A stretch of DNA of 64,000 nucleotides, taken from Emergomyces orientalis. Lineage: Eukaryota; Ascomycota; Eurotiomycetes; Onygenales; Ajellomycetaceae. The stretch spans positions 496,001 through 560,000 of the forward strand of contig MOWL01000090.1 of NCBI GenBank assembly GCA_002110485.1, read 5' to 3'. The notes under the pieces were generated by a model. It was not told the DNA's origin. It saw nothing but the letters and a program-made list of their open reading frames with translations, and made no database searches. Below, piece by piece: positions 11,698 through 22,552 of this stretch (positions within the stretch are counted from its first letter, which is position 1; every line of letters starts with the position of its first letter). Position numbers and translations under genes: made by a program.

Positions 11698-14600
11698 GAA
11701 CGCGGGAGTTCTGTACGACCTCTTTTCTCTTCCCTGTCTGCCACGAATTGACGCATCTCAAAATACAACCGAGTAACTTGGATGCAAGAACAGCCAGGGT
11801 GCTGGGGAAAAAACAGCGAGATTCGAATGGCCCGATCTGAAACGGCTGGTTTCCTATAGTTAAACCTAATCTGTGTCCTACTATTAGGGCATTTTTTTAG
11901 TGTATGGAACTTCCAGAAGGTCGTAACTGTAATTTCCTCGCCCCGACAAGCTTCCCCTCTTTCCCTTTCCCCTATTTGTCTCGGAACTAACAGGTGCTCA
12001 TTCAAAGTAGATGTCTGTGGGGTGGTCAGCTCTGTTTTCCAGAAAATTCTAGGTATTTCGCCAGCAACTTAACGCCATGAGGAACCTTGATATCTTACCC
12101 ATTGACACCACCAGCTGCATACTGGATATTCGGGTACCTCCTAGCACCGGTCTTCTATGTAGCTACTGTAGAAATACTTTGTTTGTTTGCCTCTATTAAG
12201 GAATGTATAGTGAAGCTGGAGGAACAGAGAGGAAGGGAGCCATCCTGCCTTAGCACCTGGGCAGTATTTTACGCCCAAGGATAACATCTACATACCGAAA
12301 CACGCTACATAACTGCGATTTAGGAAGGGTACAATTTGGCCGGCATAGCGGCAGTTAACTCCCAAGCTTGCCGACAAAGGTGGTTCTGACAAAGGCAAAT
12401 CCCAATGCACTCCGCTCCGCCGCCCATCTCCCCCCTTCTACAGGAGGAAAACCCGTTCAGGCAGCACTACTTCGCATTCGGTAGGCAACCACATCCACCT
12501 GGGCAGGCACCTCCTATGTCTATGGTCATGCTAACCAGTTCACAGTGTTTTGTTTCGACTCTCGAGGCCAAGGGCCTCGGGGCAGTTCTGCCATCCTAGA
12601 AATCATGTTTCGCGGACATTTTGGCACATAGCCTGCATAGGCCAGTGTGGAAAAAAGTATTCAAAGCATGCTGTTTGCTATATTGATACCCATATTGCTA
12701 TTTCCAATATATAGGTATATATATCGCCCCGTCACTGCTCTCCCTTGATATGGGCCATGATATATCGGACCCAGATATGCCCTTTTCACAGTCAGATAGG
12801 TGTATGACAATAAAGATACGCATCCCTGGTAGCATTCCGACAATGGAATGCTTACTACTTTTTACTCAAATCAGATGCCACATTGAGGAAAATAGTCATT
12901 TGAAACTGCATATTTTACCTGACTATCAATGAATGCACTCTCATCGCTCCGCTGCGTTTAGTGATGGGGGAGAGAAATGCCTGTCAGTAAGACCGCAGGC
13001 GGATTTTAAATATAGTGAGTTCTATCGCACCGAAAACTATACCAGGTGATTGTGACCCGCTGCACCCAAGGCCACATTCTTCCTCCGCCTCACCGGTCAG
13101 TACAGACAGTCCAGAAGACACCTCATGATTAACAGCCATTAGCCTTCCATAGGGATTTTCACATCAATCAGGCTGGTCGTTCCTTCACCTGAATGCCACG
13201 GCCTACGATATTTTCTGTTTGCTCCTATTGTTCTAGAACTAGACGCTCCGAACTATCATGAAGGGGAGCTCTGAAACTAATACTGGTGACTGCACTGTAC
13301 TGAGGGAGAACAGAGTTTTCTGGAGGTATTTGTGACCTAAAAGAGGGATTGCAGGTTGCTCAGGTTGCGCCTTTGGGGCGACTACAAGGCAAGGGCGGCT
13401 AGGAGACAAAAAATCTTGTGGCGATGGCGGAGATTTTCGGTCTCACATAGCAGAATTTTTCAATTCAAGGCAAGCCACTGGCATTGGCTATTGGAAAATA
13501 TTTATTTTCCGGTATGATCAGGTTGACTAAGTGGACATGTGCCAAAATGATGGTCAATTGTGCATCTTCGGGCAGGCCGCGATAGTTAACCATTTATGAT
13601 TATGGTGGTAGTGGAATGGACCAGCAACATTTTTCAGTCTTAGCCATCAGGGCCTGGAACAGGATAAGGGTAATCCCAAACTGCGCCAGGAGCATCTGCA
13701 ATATGCTGACCCGCGAAGTCATTCTATCTTCTCTACTCCCTTCGCTGTATATCCCAATACATCACCCAAATTCCAGAAGAGTCCTCCCTTAAGAAGTTAA
13801 TTTCTTTACCGTCGTCCCCGCTCAAGACCAGCTAGTCTTTCCAAAGTGGACTCGATGCAGTCATCAACAGAAACCCTCCTGGTTCTAACTCGGAGGTTGA
13901 CTTCATTGTCAGCGAAAGGGACTAATGCTAGTTACTGATAATCTCTTATTGGTAATAGAGTTCCGAAGGAGACGGTGGGCTCTGTTTCCCATTTGAACCT
14001 GGCCCCTAAGATTTCGTGGTATACTGTACCTGCTCAGAGTGTCCTTCATTGAAACGCTCAATTTTGGAGTTTTCTTATCAAAACAATATATGGACGTACA
14101 GGGCGAACGAATGGTCAATGAGCCTTGTCAAACGTGAAATAGGCGACTAGCCCTTCTGGGTCGAGTCCCTGCAAAGGACCTGGATATCCTTCCGAAGATG
14201 CGAAGCATTCTTCACAGGGATATTAACCCCTCCCAAAACGTAATGGCTGGTTGGATGTAATTTATTCCGATGAAAGAAGCACTGAAACGTCGAGGAGCAC
14301 AAAATCAACAGGGAACATGGAAGTAAACACGACAGTTCACACGATTGGATATCGATGACCTAAATGACACAATGGATTGAGTGAGGACTTTGCCCTCAGC
14401 GTATCACCCAGGGGATGTTCCCGAAAACCCTGATTCCAGTTTTCGTAGCCTAGCCCCGTGAATGGTGATATAAAGACCGTTAAATTTTCCCAGATCCTGG
14501 TAGGTTTCCCTCTAACGGCTCTCGATCCCCTCTCAATAATAGTCAGATTACTTAATTCGTTCGAACGTACATACCTTTCGGTTCTTTCTGACGCAGCAGG

Positions 14601-14735
14601 GTCGCTATTGAGACAAGATTCGCATACATGCTACACTGGTCAACCCTCGTATCTCAGCCAGCGGTCGACGGGTTTTATCTCCCCCCACCTTTCCCCTTGA
14701 AGATCTATCCTCTTTCCAATCACTGATCGTGGCGG

Positions 14736-15155
14736 ATGACGACTCTCGACATGCCTTCAACTGCCGGGCTGAACGTTGCAATCTACAAAGACAGCGGCGT
14801 ATACAAGCACTGGCTTCTCTTCATCGATGGACCCACAGAGGCGGAAAAACTGATTCTCCAAGCCATGGGTTCCTCCGGCCATTACCGTTTCGAGATGGAA
14901 AACCTGGACGCTCATAAATTGCTGAACCTCTCAGAAATGGTTCATCTGTGCGATGTAGATACTTCAGAGATCAGCGCTATTACCGACGTTGCAAAAACCG
15001 CAGTTATCCGCAATATGTATCCGGGATATAACTGTCAAGACTACGTTCTCGAACTCCTCGATGGCTTGGAGGAGAAAAATATTATCGATGGCAACAATGA
15101 GAATTATAAGAAGAGCAAGGAGGTTGTCAAAGGCAAGCAGGAAGGATTGGCATAA
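14736..15155 (+). CDS. Small fungal protein, possibly DUF6540-like
   Basis: This intact intronless frame encodes 139 aa from the first ATG. Composition is globular, with no signal peptide or membrane segment. A strand-like opening (LNVAIYKDSGVYKHWLLFID) and a C-terminal NCQDYVLELLDGLEEKNIID block (near residues 105-124) recall a family of small fungal proteins with HWxLFI... and NCQ[DT][WY] motifs, for which DUF6540 is my best guess; their function is unknown. The H/C/Q/D residues could suggest a papain-like or PPPDE-type hydrolase fold, but that is speculation. The C-terminus is lysine-rich. It stands alone, with about 10.7 kb on one side and 7.1 kb on the other without another gene. I believe it is coding because of the long motif match and the absence of competing frames. 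Confidence 0.7.
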   Translation: MTTLDMPSTAGLNVAIYKDSGVYKHWLLFIDGPTEAEKLILQAMGSSGHYRFEMENLDAHKLLNLSEMVHLCDVDTSEISAITDVAKTAVIRNMYPGYNCQDYVLELLDGLEEKNIIDGNNENYKKSKEVVKGKQEGLA

Positions 15156-17149
15156 GCGGCAGCGGCAGTGTTTGGTGGAATATGCCCTTTGGGAAGGATT
15201 TTACCGGCCTGCTCGTCCTTTGGGGCTGCCCTTGCGGATATGCGATGTATCTATATCGTGTCGTTTGCTCTGTGAAATCAATCAGTTTTAGCTGTCCGGG
15301 CCCCCACATTTGCATACTAGCATCTATTGTAGTTTTCTCTCCAATCTTGCTTTGTTCGTTGCATCATCTTCATAATGTTGACTTTTGAGTACTGTTAGAA
15401 TGCAAAATTTCTCAAGATTTCCCTGGATTGCTCTGCATATGAATGCGACTGTTGAGCAGCATGACTGAAACAGCTTTTGAAATAATTCACCAGAGTCTCA
15501 AAGAAATTGTGCACGTGCCATTATTCTAAGTAATAGCTTGACCCAACTTTCTAAACACTGACTTTATCTCAAAAGACTTGACTACTCTGCATGTATATAA
15601 ACTGAAGTTAAGCAGGAGAAATATGAAAAACAGAATTTAAAAGGTAATTAATAGTTGAAAGAAATAACTCAACAATGTTCTGATATGTTTGCATTTTACA
15701 GAAGCAAGAAAAAAGTTTGGTTTGCCTATTAAGGATATTTGGAACAAATCTTCAGAAATATATATTTAAATATGTTTCTCAAACCAAAGTCTGCAATGCA
15801 GAATTGAACAAGGCAATTTGCTCCTTTCACTGCAGATCAGGTTGGAGCATGTCTTTTGTCTCTTCTATCCCTCTGATGATCAGTTTCTTCAAAGAACTGT
15901 ACCATGAATCAATGAATGAATGGGATAACCCATACATGAAAATCTTGTTTGAGTAATAAAATCCCGCTGGAACTTCATTAGCTATCTATCGAGTTCCCCC
16001 CCCCCTCTCTTTCAGAAATCAAACCCCTCCCTACCACCAACAAAACAGAAGAAAAAAAGGAGGACCTAGCTTTCTCTCACTTTTCACCTCCCCTTCAGAT
16101 CTTCCGCAGTACGCAAACCCAAGCAAAACCATCAAAATTGCGCCCTCAACTGAAAACCGACCATTTCATAGGTCAAAAAAGAACAACGCAAAAAAGTTAC
16201 CGCAGACCACACCACACAACCCTTTGGCCTGAAGTGGCAAAGAGCATCAGCAAAAAGGGCCCAGAACTTTCCACTCTCAGCCCGCCCCCAGGCTAATCCA
16301 AAGAGCCGAATAAAATGGATCTTCTGGTAAACTGTGTTACCAAGGTCGGTTTCCGGGGAACTTGTTCCTGAATCCTTTAGTTGGTGCTAGTGGTTGGTGA
16401 AGTCGAGTTGGGTGTTTTTTTTTTTGGCTTTTTTGAGCAGGGGTGAGTTCCAAGGTTAAAAAGGTTTAAGGCAGTGTATTATTAGGAGCTAGTGGGAGGT
16501 TAGCTGAAGTAAACCAACAGTGGTAGTTAGGCGGGCTGGAGTGTGCATGGGCAGGTGGGGTGTGATCCAGGAGAGATTTTGGTTTTTTTTTGTGGGATTT
16601 TTTTCTTTCTTTTTCTTTTGCCGTATTTTTGCGGGTTGCTGATTGAATAGAAATATGAGAATTTTGGAATAAAATGCAACAAAGTGATTATTTCAATTTG
16701 CTACGATTCAATTGCATTCCATTTAAATTATCTTTTAACAAATAAAAATAAAGAAAGGGCTTTTGTTGGCATGTCTTCATTTGTTGATCATTTGTTGATT
16801 GATTCAATAAAAGTAAAGCTCTTGGTAGAGAGAAAATTAAAAGATCTAGATTTTGGGTGGAACTAGGGGTAGCAAGCAGTTCATACTCAATAATGCTGTT
16901 CAAGACACATTCACTCACATCACCAAATCAGTATTGAAGCAGCTGCTCATAAGATAGTAAATAAGCTGCGAATATCAAGATTCAACTACGTATTGTTCTA
17001 TTTCCATTTATCCACGATTCACCACAAGCGGATCATGCCCCGCCACATATCCGTACCGGCATACCTTGGTATACTGTCTCTCTAATTCGATCTCCTCCAA
17101 AATTCTTCCTTGATACATACACAACCGAGCAGCTATACCTCCCTAGGCA

Positions 17150-17188
17150 ATAACAATAACAATAACAATAATAATAATAATAATAATG
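17150..17188. repeat. AAC/AAT trinucleotide repeat
   Basis: About four AAC-type units followed by about seven AAT units. Confidence 0.85.
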
Positions 17189-17397
17189 ATACCAAAGTAT
17201 CTCTCTTTTTTCAGTGAACAAAGCGCATTCCTTCCCATACATAGGTTTTGTAGGCGGTGAGGGCTAGGCATCCTGCCGGTCGTAAATCTATAGTTTAACC
17301 TTGCGTCCGTCGACTCCGTAGTTGTTGAGGTTGATGATGTGTCCCGCTGCCCGAGACAATAATGGTCGTATGGTCGTGGTGGAGTACAATACTGCCC

Positions 17398-17419
17398 TTT
17401 TTTTTTTTTTTTTTTTTTT
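17398..17419. repeat. Poly-T homopolymer
   Basis: A run of 22 T on the + strand. Without target-site duplications or a cDNA body there is no support for a retroposon tail. Confidence 0.9.
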
Positions 17420-18730
17420 GCTGGACTTCTTTTTTTGGAGCTAGCGGCATGCAGTCATGAATAAGCGTTCAGGCACCGTCTGCTCTGGTCCGATTTAGCT
17501 TTATTTTTAACATGTTGATCGTTTAAAAAGGGATTCGGCAGGAGGGGTGCATGTGCCTGTTGCATTATTGAGTAGACTATGGACTTGGTTTGGGGTGAAG
17601 AGCGGGGGGGGACTTTGTGGAATTATTTCAGTGGTTTTTTGATATTTTTTAATTTACTTATAATTTTGAGGTATCCTCAGCAATAGCTCTAAATAAATAT
17701 GCCTGCTTAGGTAGAATGTCCAGGTACGTACAGAGTAGATGTACGGAGAATAAATATGAAAAATAACGGCTAAGCTAAAGATTTTTTTTTTGTTTTTTGT
17801 TTTGTTTGGCCAGGGGTTAATCCCCCTTGTTTACTTGACATCCTGCATCCTGGTTCGGCATGCGGGCGGGAGGGAGGGAGGAAGGGAGGGACCGGAGGGA
17901 GAGCCGGATGGAGGGGGAGGGGGAACAGCAACCCTGGAAACTTGTTGTGTGTTGGTTTTTGTCGGTTGCAGATCTCGGTCCCCCGCCAGATGAAAATGCT
18001 CTTCTGTGGGTTATTTGAGATGGAAAATGTTAGGTGGGGAGGGTTTTTTCCGCCCTGGACATTTTAGGTCTTATTTGGCCTTGAACGCCCCTAGGATTTG
18101 CTGGTTTAACAAAATAGATAGCGGGAGCCCTTTTTCCTTTACGTAGCCCATCTATATCTCACTGGCTAAAAGGTAAAAAAGTACAAAGTTTAGAGGCAAG
18201 TCTTTGACCCAGTTGTGAATACCTGAAGAATCAAATTGGTTCAGTCCAATGATCTATTCGCAATAATTATTTCGGATGTCGTGGTTCAGGAAAGCGAGCT
18301 GGCTGGTGGGTTGTTTGTGTGTGTGCGTGGCTTTGGGGCCGTAGAAAGCGTTTTGAAAATTTAGAATAAAATGTAAAATAATACGAATATGCAGAACCTG
18401 CAGCAGTAAGAAAACTAGTTCGTACTTTAATAAAGGTGAGGCGGTCGGTGCAGGTCACCGTATACCAATGATCTTGCAGCAGCGGGGAAGCAACTGGTTT
18501 GATGTTTGATGGCAGAAGAAAAGCGGTCAAAAATAGTAGGGAAATTTATCAAAGAATTTGATTCTGACAGATAGATATACATTTTTTGGGTTCCTGGTGT
18601 GAGGCGAGCAAGTGGTCGCGTTTGAGTGTCCAATTGGCCTTCTAGAGTAGTTAACAATATCCCCTTTGCCTATCATAAAGGGAGGGGTGGGGGAGAATCG
18701 AGTGGGATGATTGATACTGATTTGATTTAT

Positions 18731-18755
18731 CAATTAATTGATTGATTGATTGATA
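18731..18755. repeat. ATTG tetranucleotide repeat
   Basis: About five units of ATTG/TGAT. Confidence 0.85.
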
Positions 18756-20607
18756 AACGTTCCTTTGCTTGCGACCCTCAGCTGGGAGTTTTGGTTATTT
18801 TTCACATTATGATTTTGAGTCAATGGACCGCCAGCCAGCCCTCGCCACTTCGCATCAGTATTCAATTACTGACTGCCTGACTGACTTATTAGTCGTAGGC
18901 AAGAAACATGATGGATGGCTCAGCTCTCTGAGGCTGGTGACTTTGATAATTTGCTTCTACATGTACCCGGTAAAATTCCCACCAGGCATTATTTTTCTTG
19001 CATGAAAAAGTTGTATGGTCTCTTTCTTTCTTCATATCCAGACAAGAGAGCTAAGTTAAAAAAGCCAACTCGCAGAATAATATAATACACCAGGAACGAG
19101 AAAGAAGACCTCGTAAGCCGAGACATTGCAGAGAGTGAACAAAATAGCTAGCCAGCTAACTTAGCTGAGTAACTACTGCTCATTAATACATGCATAACCA
19201 CTCTCCCCAATATCAATACAATAAATTACAACGACTGTTACTACGCTAACAACAAAAATGGAAGATTCCGTGAGATTCTTTCATACATACATAACTTACA
19301 GCCCATAAATAAATCTTAAATACACAATAACTAACCATCTTGTCGCATCATTCAATTCTCATCATGGATCCTGGCTCCCCCGGGGGTGGTGGCGGGGGGA
19401 AGGTTTCTGAACTGTACTCCGTAGTCCCCAGCCGGATGGTTGCTGGGAGATTTAGTCCACTCCACTTTTCCCACCTTCCCTCCAACAGATGACAGGGGAA
19501 AGCCCCAGTTCTCTCCCATCCGGGGTGCAATTCCCAGTGGACCCCCTTGGTGAACAATACCCTTTTAAACGGTGAGTACTAGCGTAAGGTAAAAATTTAT
19601 TTATGTTGTTTGTATTATTTTAAACCAAGTGCCCCTCTCTTCTCCGCCGGGGGGAGGCAAAAGAAAGAAAGAAAAACAAAAGCAAGTTTCCGGACTGAAA
19701 GGAGGTGGGTGGATGGAAAGGAAGAAACCATGGAGAAATGGACCAGTTTGATTTTTCTTCTTTATCTTTTGATGAATATATATAAACTGCATGAGTAAGA
19801 TGAGGGTGTGAGTAAACTGAAAGAGCGAAATTGAAATTGGGCAGGCGGGAGAAGCCTTTTGCCGATGCATGCCTGAGAATAAAGAAATTACAAACAGAGA
19901 TATGATATGACCGAAATACAGAGAAAAAGAACAAGAGAAACAAGAGAAAGAAAGCCCGCACTTGAAGGGAAAAGGAAGAGAGAAGGAGAGTGTAGAAATA
20001 GAGAAATAAATAACCATACAGAGTAAAAAATAAAAATAAAAAGCCGGGTATTATTGGACTTAAAATAATGAAATAACAGGGAGAAAGGCTGGCTCAAATA
20101 AAACTTCCTCGACGGTGTACTCCGTAAAGGCCGTGCTCTCGTCAGTTTTATGCGAGTTAAAGAGAAAAAGTTGGTAAAAATAAAATAATAAAAAATAACA
20201 AGGTGTGGAATTGTTCATTGGTGAAATCGCGGGCTTTGTTACGTTATTTCCTGTAGCGGCATTCGGCCGTTGGGTGATCAACCGGCCACACACATCACAC
20301 ACAACACACACACAGAGGACTGACTGTCAACCGACCGAGGGGTTGGGAACTTGAGAACTTGGGAGCGAGGGCGGGCTGGTCCTTTGAGGGGCTAAGTAAG
20401 AGGGGCAAAGTGGAAATAGCAGGACGACGGATGTGTTGGCGAGAGGCAAATGGCAGCAAATGGAGGGGTTCCCCGTCAGCCAACCACGCCATTATTTAAA
20501 CTCCATGCCCAAGCAGCTAATAATTCTCGAGCTGCGTACGCCTTGCTCAGGTGGCCGTGATCCTTTCTATCTTGCTGCTGGTGAGCCATTCGATAAATAA
20601 TAGGTAA

Positions 20608-20641
20608 ATATATATATAGATAGATAGAGATAGAGATATAT
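20608..20641. repeat. TA/GATA microsatellite
   Basis: A compound run of TA followed by GATA-type units. Confidence 0.75.
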
Positions 20642-22299
20642 AGTAAAACAAATCCCTTCTCTTTTCCTCCTCATTTTTGTTTTCCTCACATTGACTGGGT
20701 TCGAGATGGGCCAGTAACAGTTTGCGTTACGTGTGTGTGGCAGTAGCGTGTAAGCAATCACAAATCGTCGTTCGAGACTCAAGGAACAGGATACAATACG
20801 ATCAAAATGAGGGACTGTGGCTTGTTGGTTTTCCAAAAAGTTGAGACTATTCCCTGTCTGGATTGGGCTATGCCAAAGTCCCGGCAGCCGAAACAGCTGA
20901 CTGCGCGGTGCCGTGGAGTCAGAGGGTTAGCGTGTTGTATCTTAAATTAGGTAGATCGTCTGCCCTGTAATTTGTAATACTGTATCTGTTACGTCAAAAG
21001 AGAGATGCATCCAACCTTCAAACACGTATCAAGCTGCTAACTAGGGGTGGGCGTAAAATACCATACCATAACCCACACCGCGTAATGGTACAGTATAGTA
21101 CAGGGGGGGTTGGATTTTGTTGGTGTGCCCCATGAAGTTTTTCATGTTTCTTGTGTTTACGGCTTACCATATACGGAGCACAGCAGGGGACCAGGGTGCA
21201 GGCAGCGAAAGAAGGTCGACTGTTGACTGCCAGAAAGAAAAAAAAAGAACTAATGGACCTGGCAAAAGGGCTCAAGCAAGAGGAGGGGCGCTGGCTCGGG
21301 TGAGGGCCGTGGTTGTTGGCCGCACGGGCAGTGGCAGCAGCGCATTGGAGACACGCGAATGGCTGCCCCCCTTTTTTTCTGCCATTCTTTTCTGCCCTTT
21401 TATTCTACCCATTTGCCTGCGCTGGCAAAACGGGGCAGACGGGAAGCCCCTCGGTTGACCCCCCCCCCTTCGCAGACTCACCGTGAGGTCCCCTCTTCCC
21501 CCCCTCCCTTTTTCTCCCATTTTCGCACCCACCAAATGCCTTGCAGCCACGACTTCCACGGCGCACCCTGGTTGAGGTCTCTCCCACTTCCATCAGTAAT
21601 ATTTTATTATTATTTATTATTGTTATTTTTTTTGGGGCTTCCTCAAACTTCCACATCTCCCTCATATTCCCATCTTCTTCTCTTCTTCTTCTTTTCACTC
21701 CCCCCTCCCCCATTTCCCCCCCCATACACCACATCTATCTCCATTCAACATATCCTTCCCTCTGGTTTCTTTCAATAGATATCCCCACCCCCTCCTTTTG
21801 CATATTATTGCTGGTGTTGACCCTATCTTATATTTACTTAACCCCCCTCCCCTAATCAATCATACCCTCATTACTCCCCCCTCTCCTGTGTGTCCCTTAG
21901 CTGCTGCTTTGCTGCGTTTGATTTCAACATCTGGGGAAACCAAAAAAGAAGACGGAAAACACACATCGTTCTTATTCTTTTTTATTTATATATTTATTTT
22001 CTCTGATTTTTCTCTCATCACCATCGGACAAATCAAGCCTGTGGCTGGACCCCGTTTTTTATCTATCCATCCTGACCATCATTTATTCCACTCTATTTTT
22101 CGAATTCCGCAAAAGCCAGACCCCCAAAGGAATGATTAGTTTCCAATCCTCATCCTCCTCCCCTCTATTACCAACCCGCCTCCTCCAGATACGGTGTGAC
22201 AGCGCAGTACGACCGATAGACCTTCCGTCCCCCTCGTCGTGCCTTTAATATTACTACTCCTTACTCCCCGCCTACGCTCGGTTGAGAAGAAGAAGAGAC

Positions 22300-22518
22300 A
22301 TGGCTCCTACCACCTCCAGCAGTAATCCGCCGGCGAAGAAATCTACGGCCGCTCCAGAGAAGAAATACAAATGCCAGTTTTGCAATCGTGCCTTCAGCAG
22401 AAGTGAACATCGCAGTCGCCATGAACGATCACGTACGTTGGTTATTATTTAATTTTTTGAACAAAATTTCTTTTGAACGACACTGTTATGCCACTTCTTA
22501 GGTGGCCTTTTTTCTTTT

Positions 22519-22552
<34 letters not shown>

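Larger units (their letters stand above)
3987..14735. other. 10.7-kb intergenic region without a credible gene
   Basis: No open frame here shows a recognisable domain or fungal-protein composition, and none can be extended with splice sites into a family I know. The first 1.2 kb, upstream of the RasGEF gene, is strongly purine-rich on the + strand (GA and GAA tracts, G runs). From about 5900 to 8700 it is mixed with pyrimidine and A/T microsatellites and several CCTAGG palindromes. From 8800 to 14700 it has ordinary base composition. It may hold long 5' leaders or non-coding transcripts; nothing in the sequence proves either. Confidence 0.6.
15156..22299. other. 7.1-kb intergenic region leading to the zinc-finger gene
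   Basis: No supported gene. The section 15400-17000 is AT-rich. 17150-20650 carries several microsatellites and homopolymers. From about 21,450 to 22,290 the + strand is markedly pyrimidine-rich (long C/T runs), as is often seen just upstream of fungal start codons, so the last few hundred bases are probably promoter and 5' leader of the zinc-finger gene. Confidence 0.6.

Noticed and set aside
17398..17419. Poly-T run, considered as the tail of a retroposed element
   Set aside because: No target-site duplication and no sequence body resembling a retroelement beside it.
21359..21778. 139-codon frame rich in Pro, Ser, Leu and Phe
   Set aside because: It lies in the pyrimidine-rich leader region; the composition reflects C/T runs rather than a protein.
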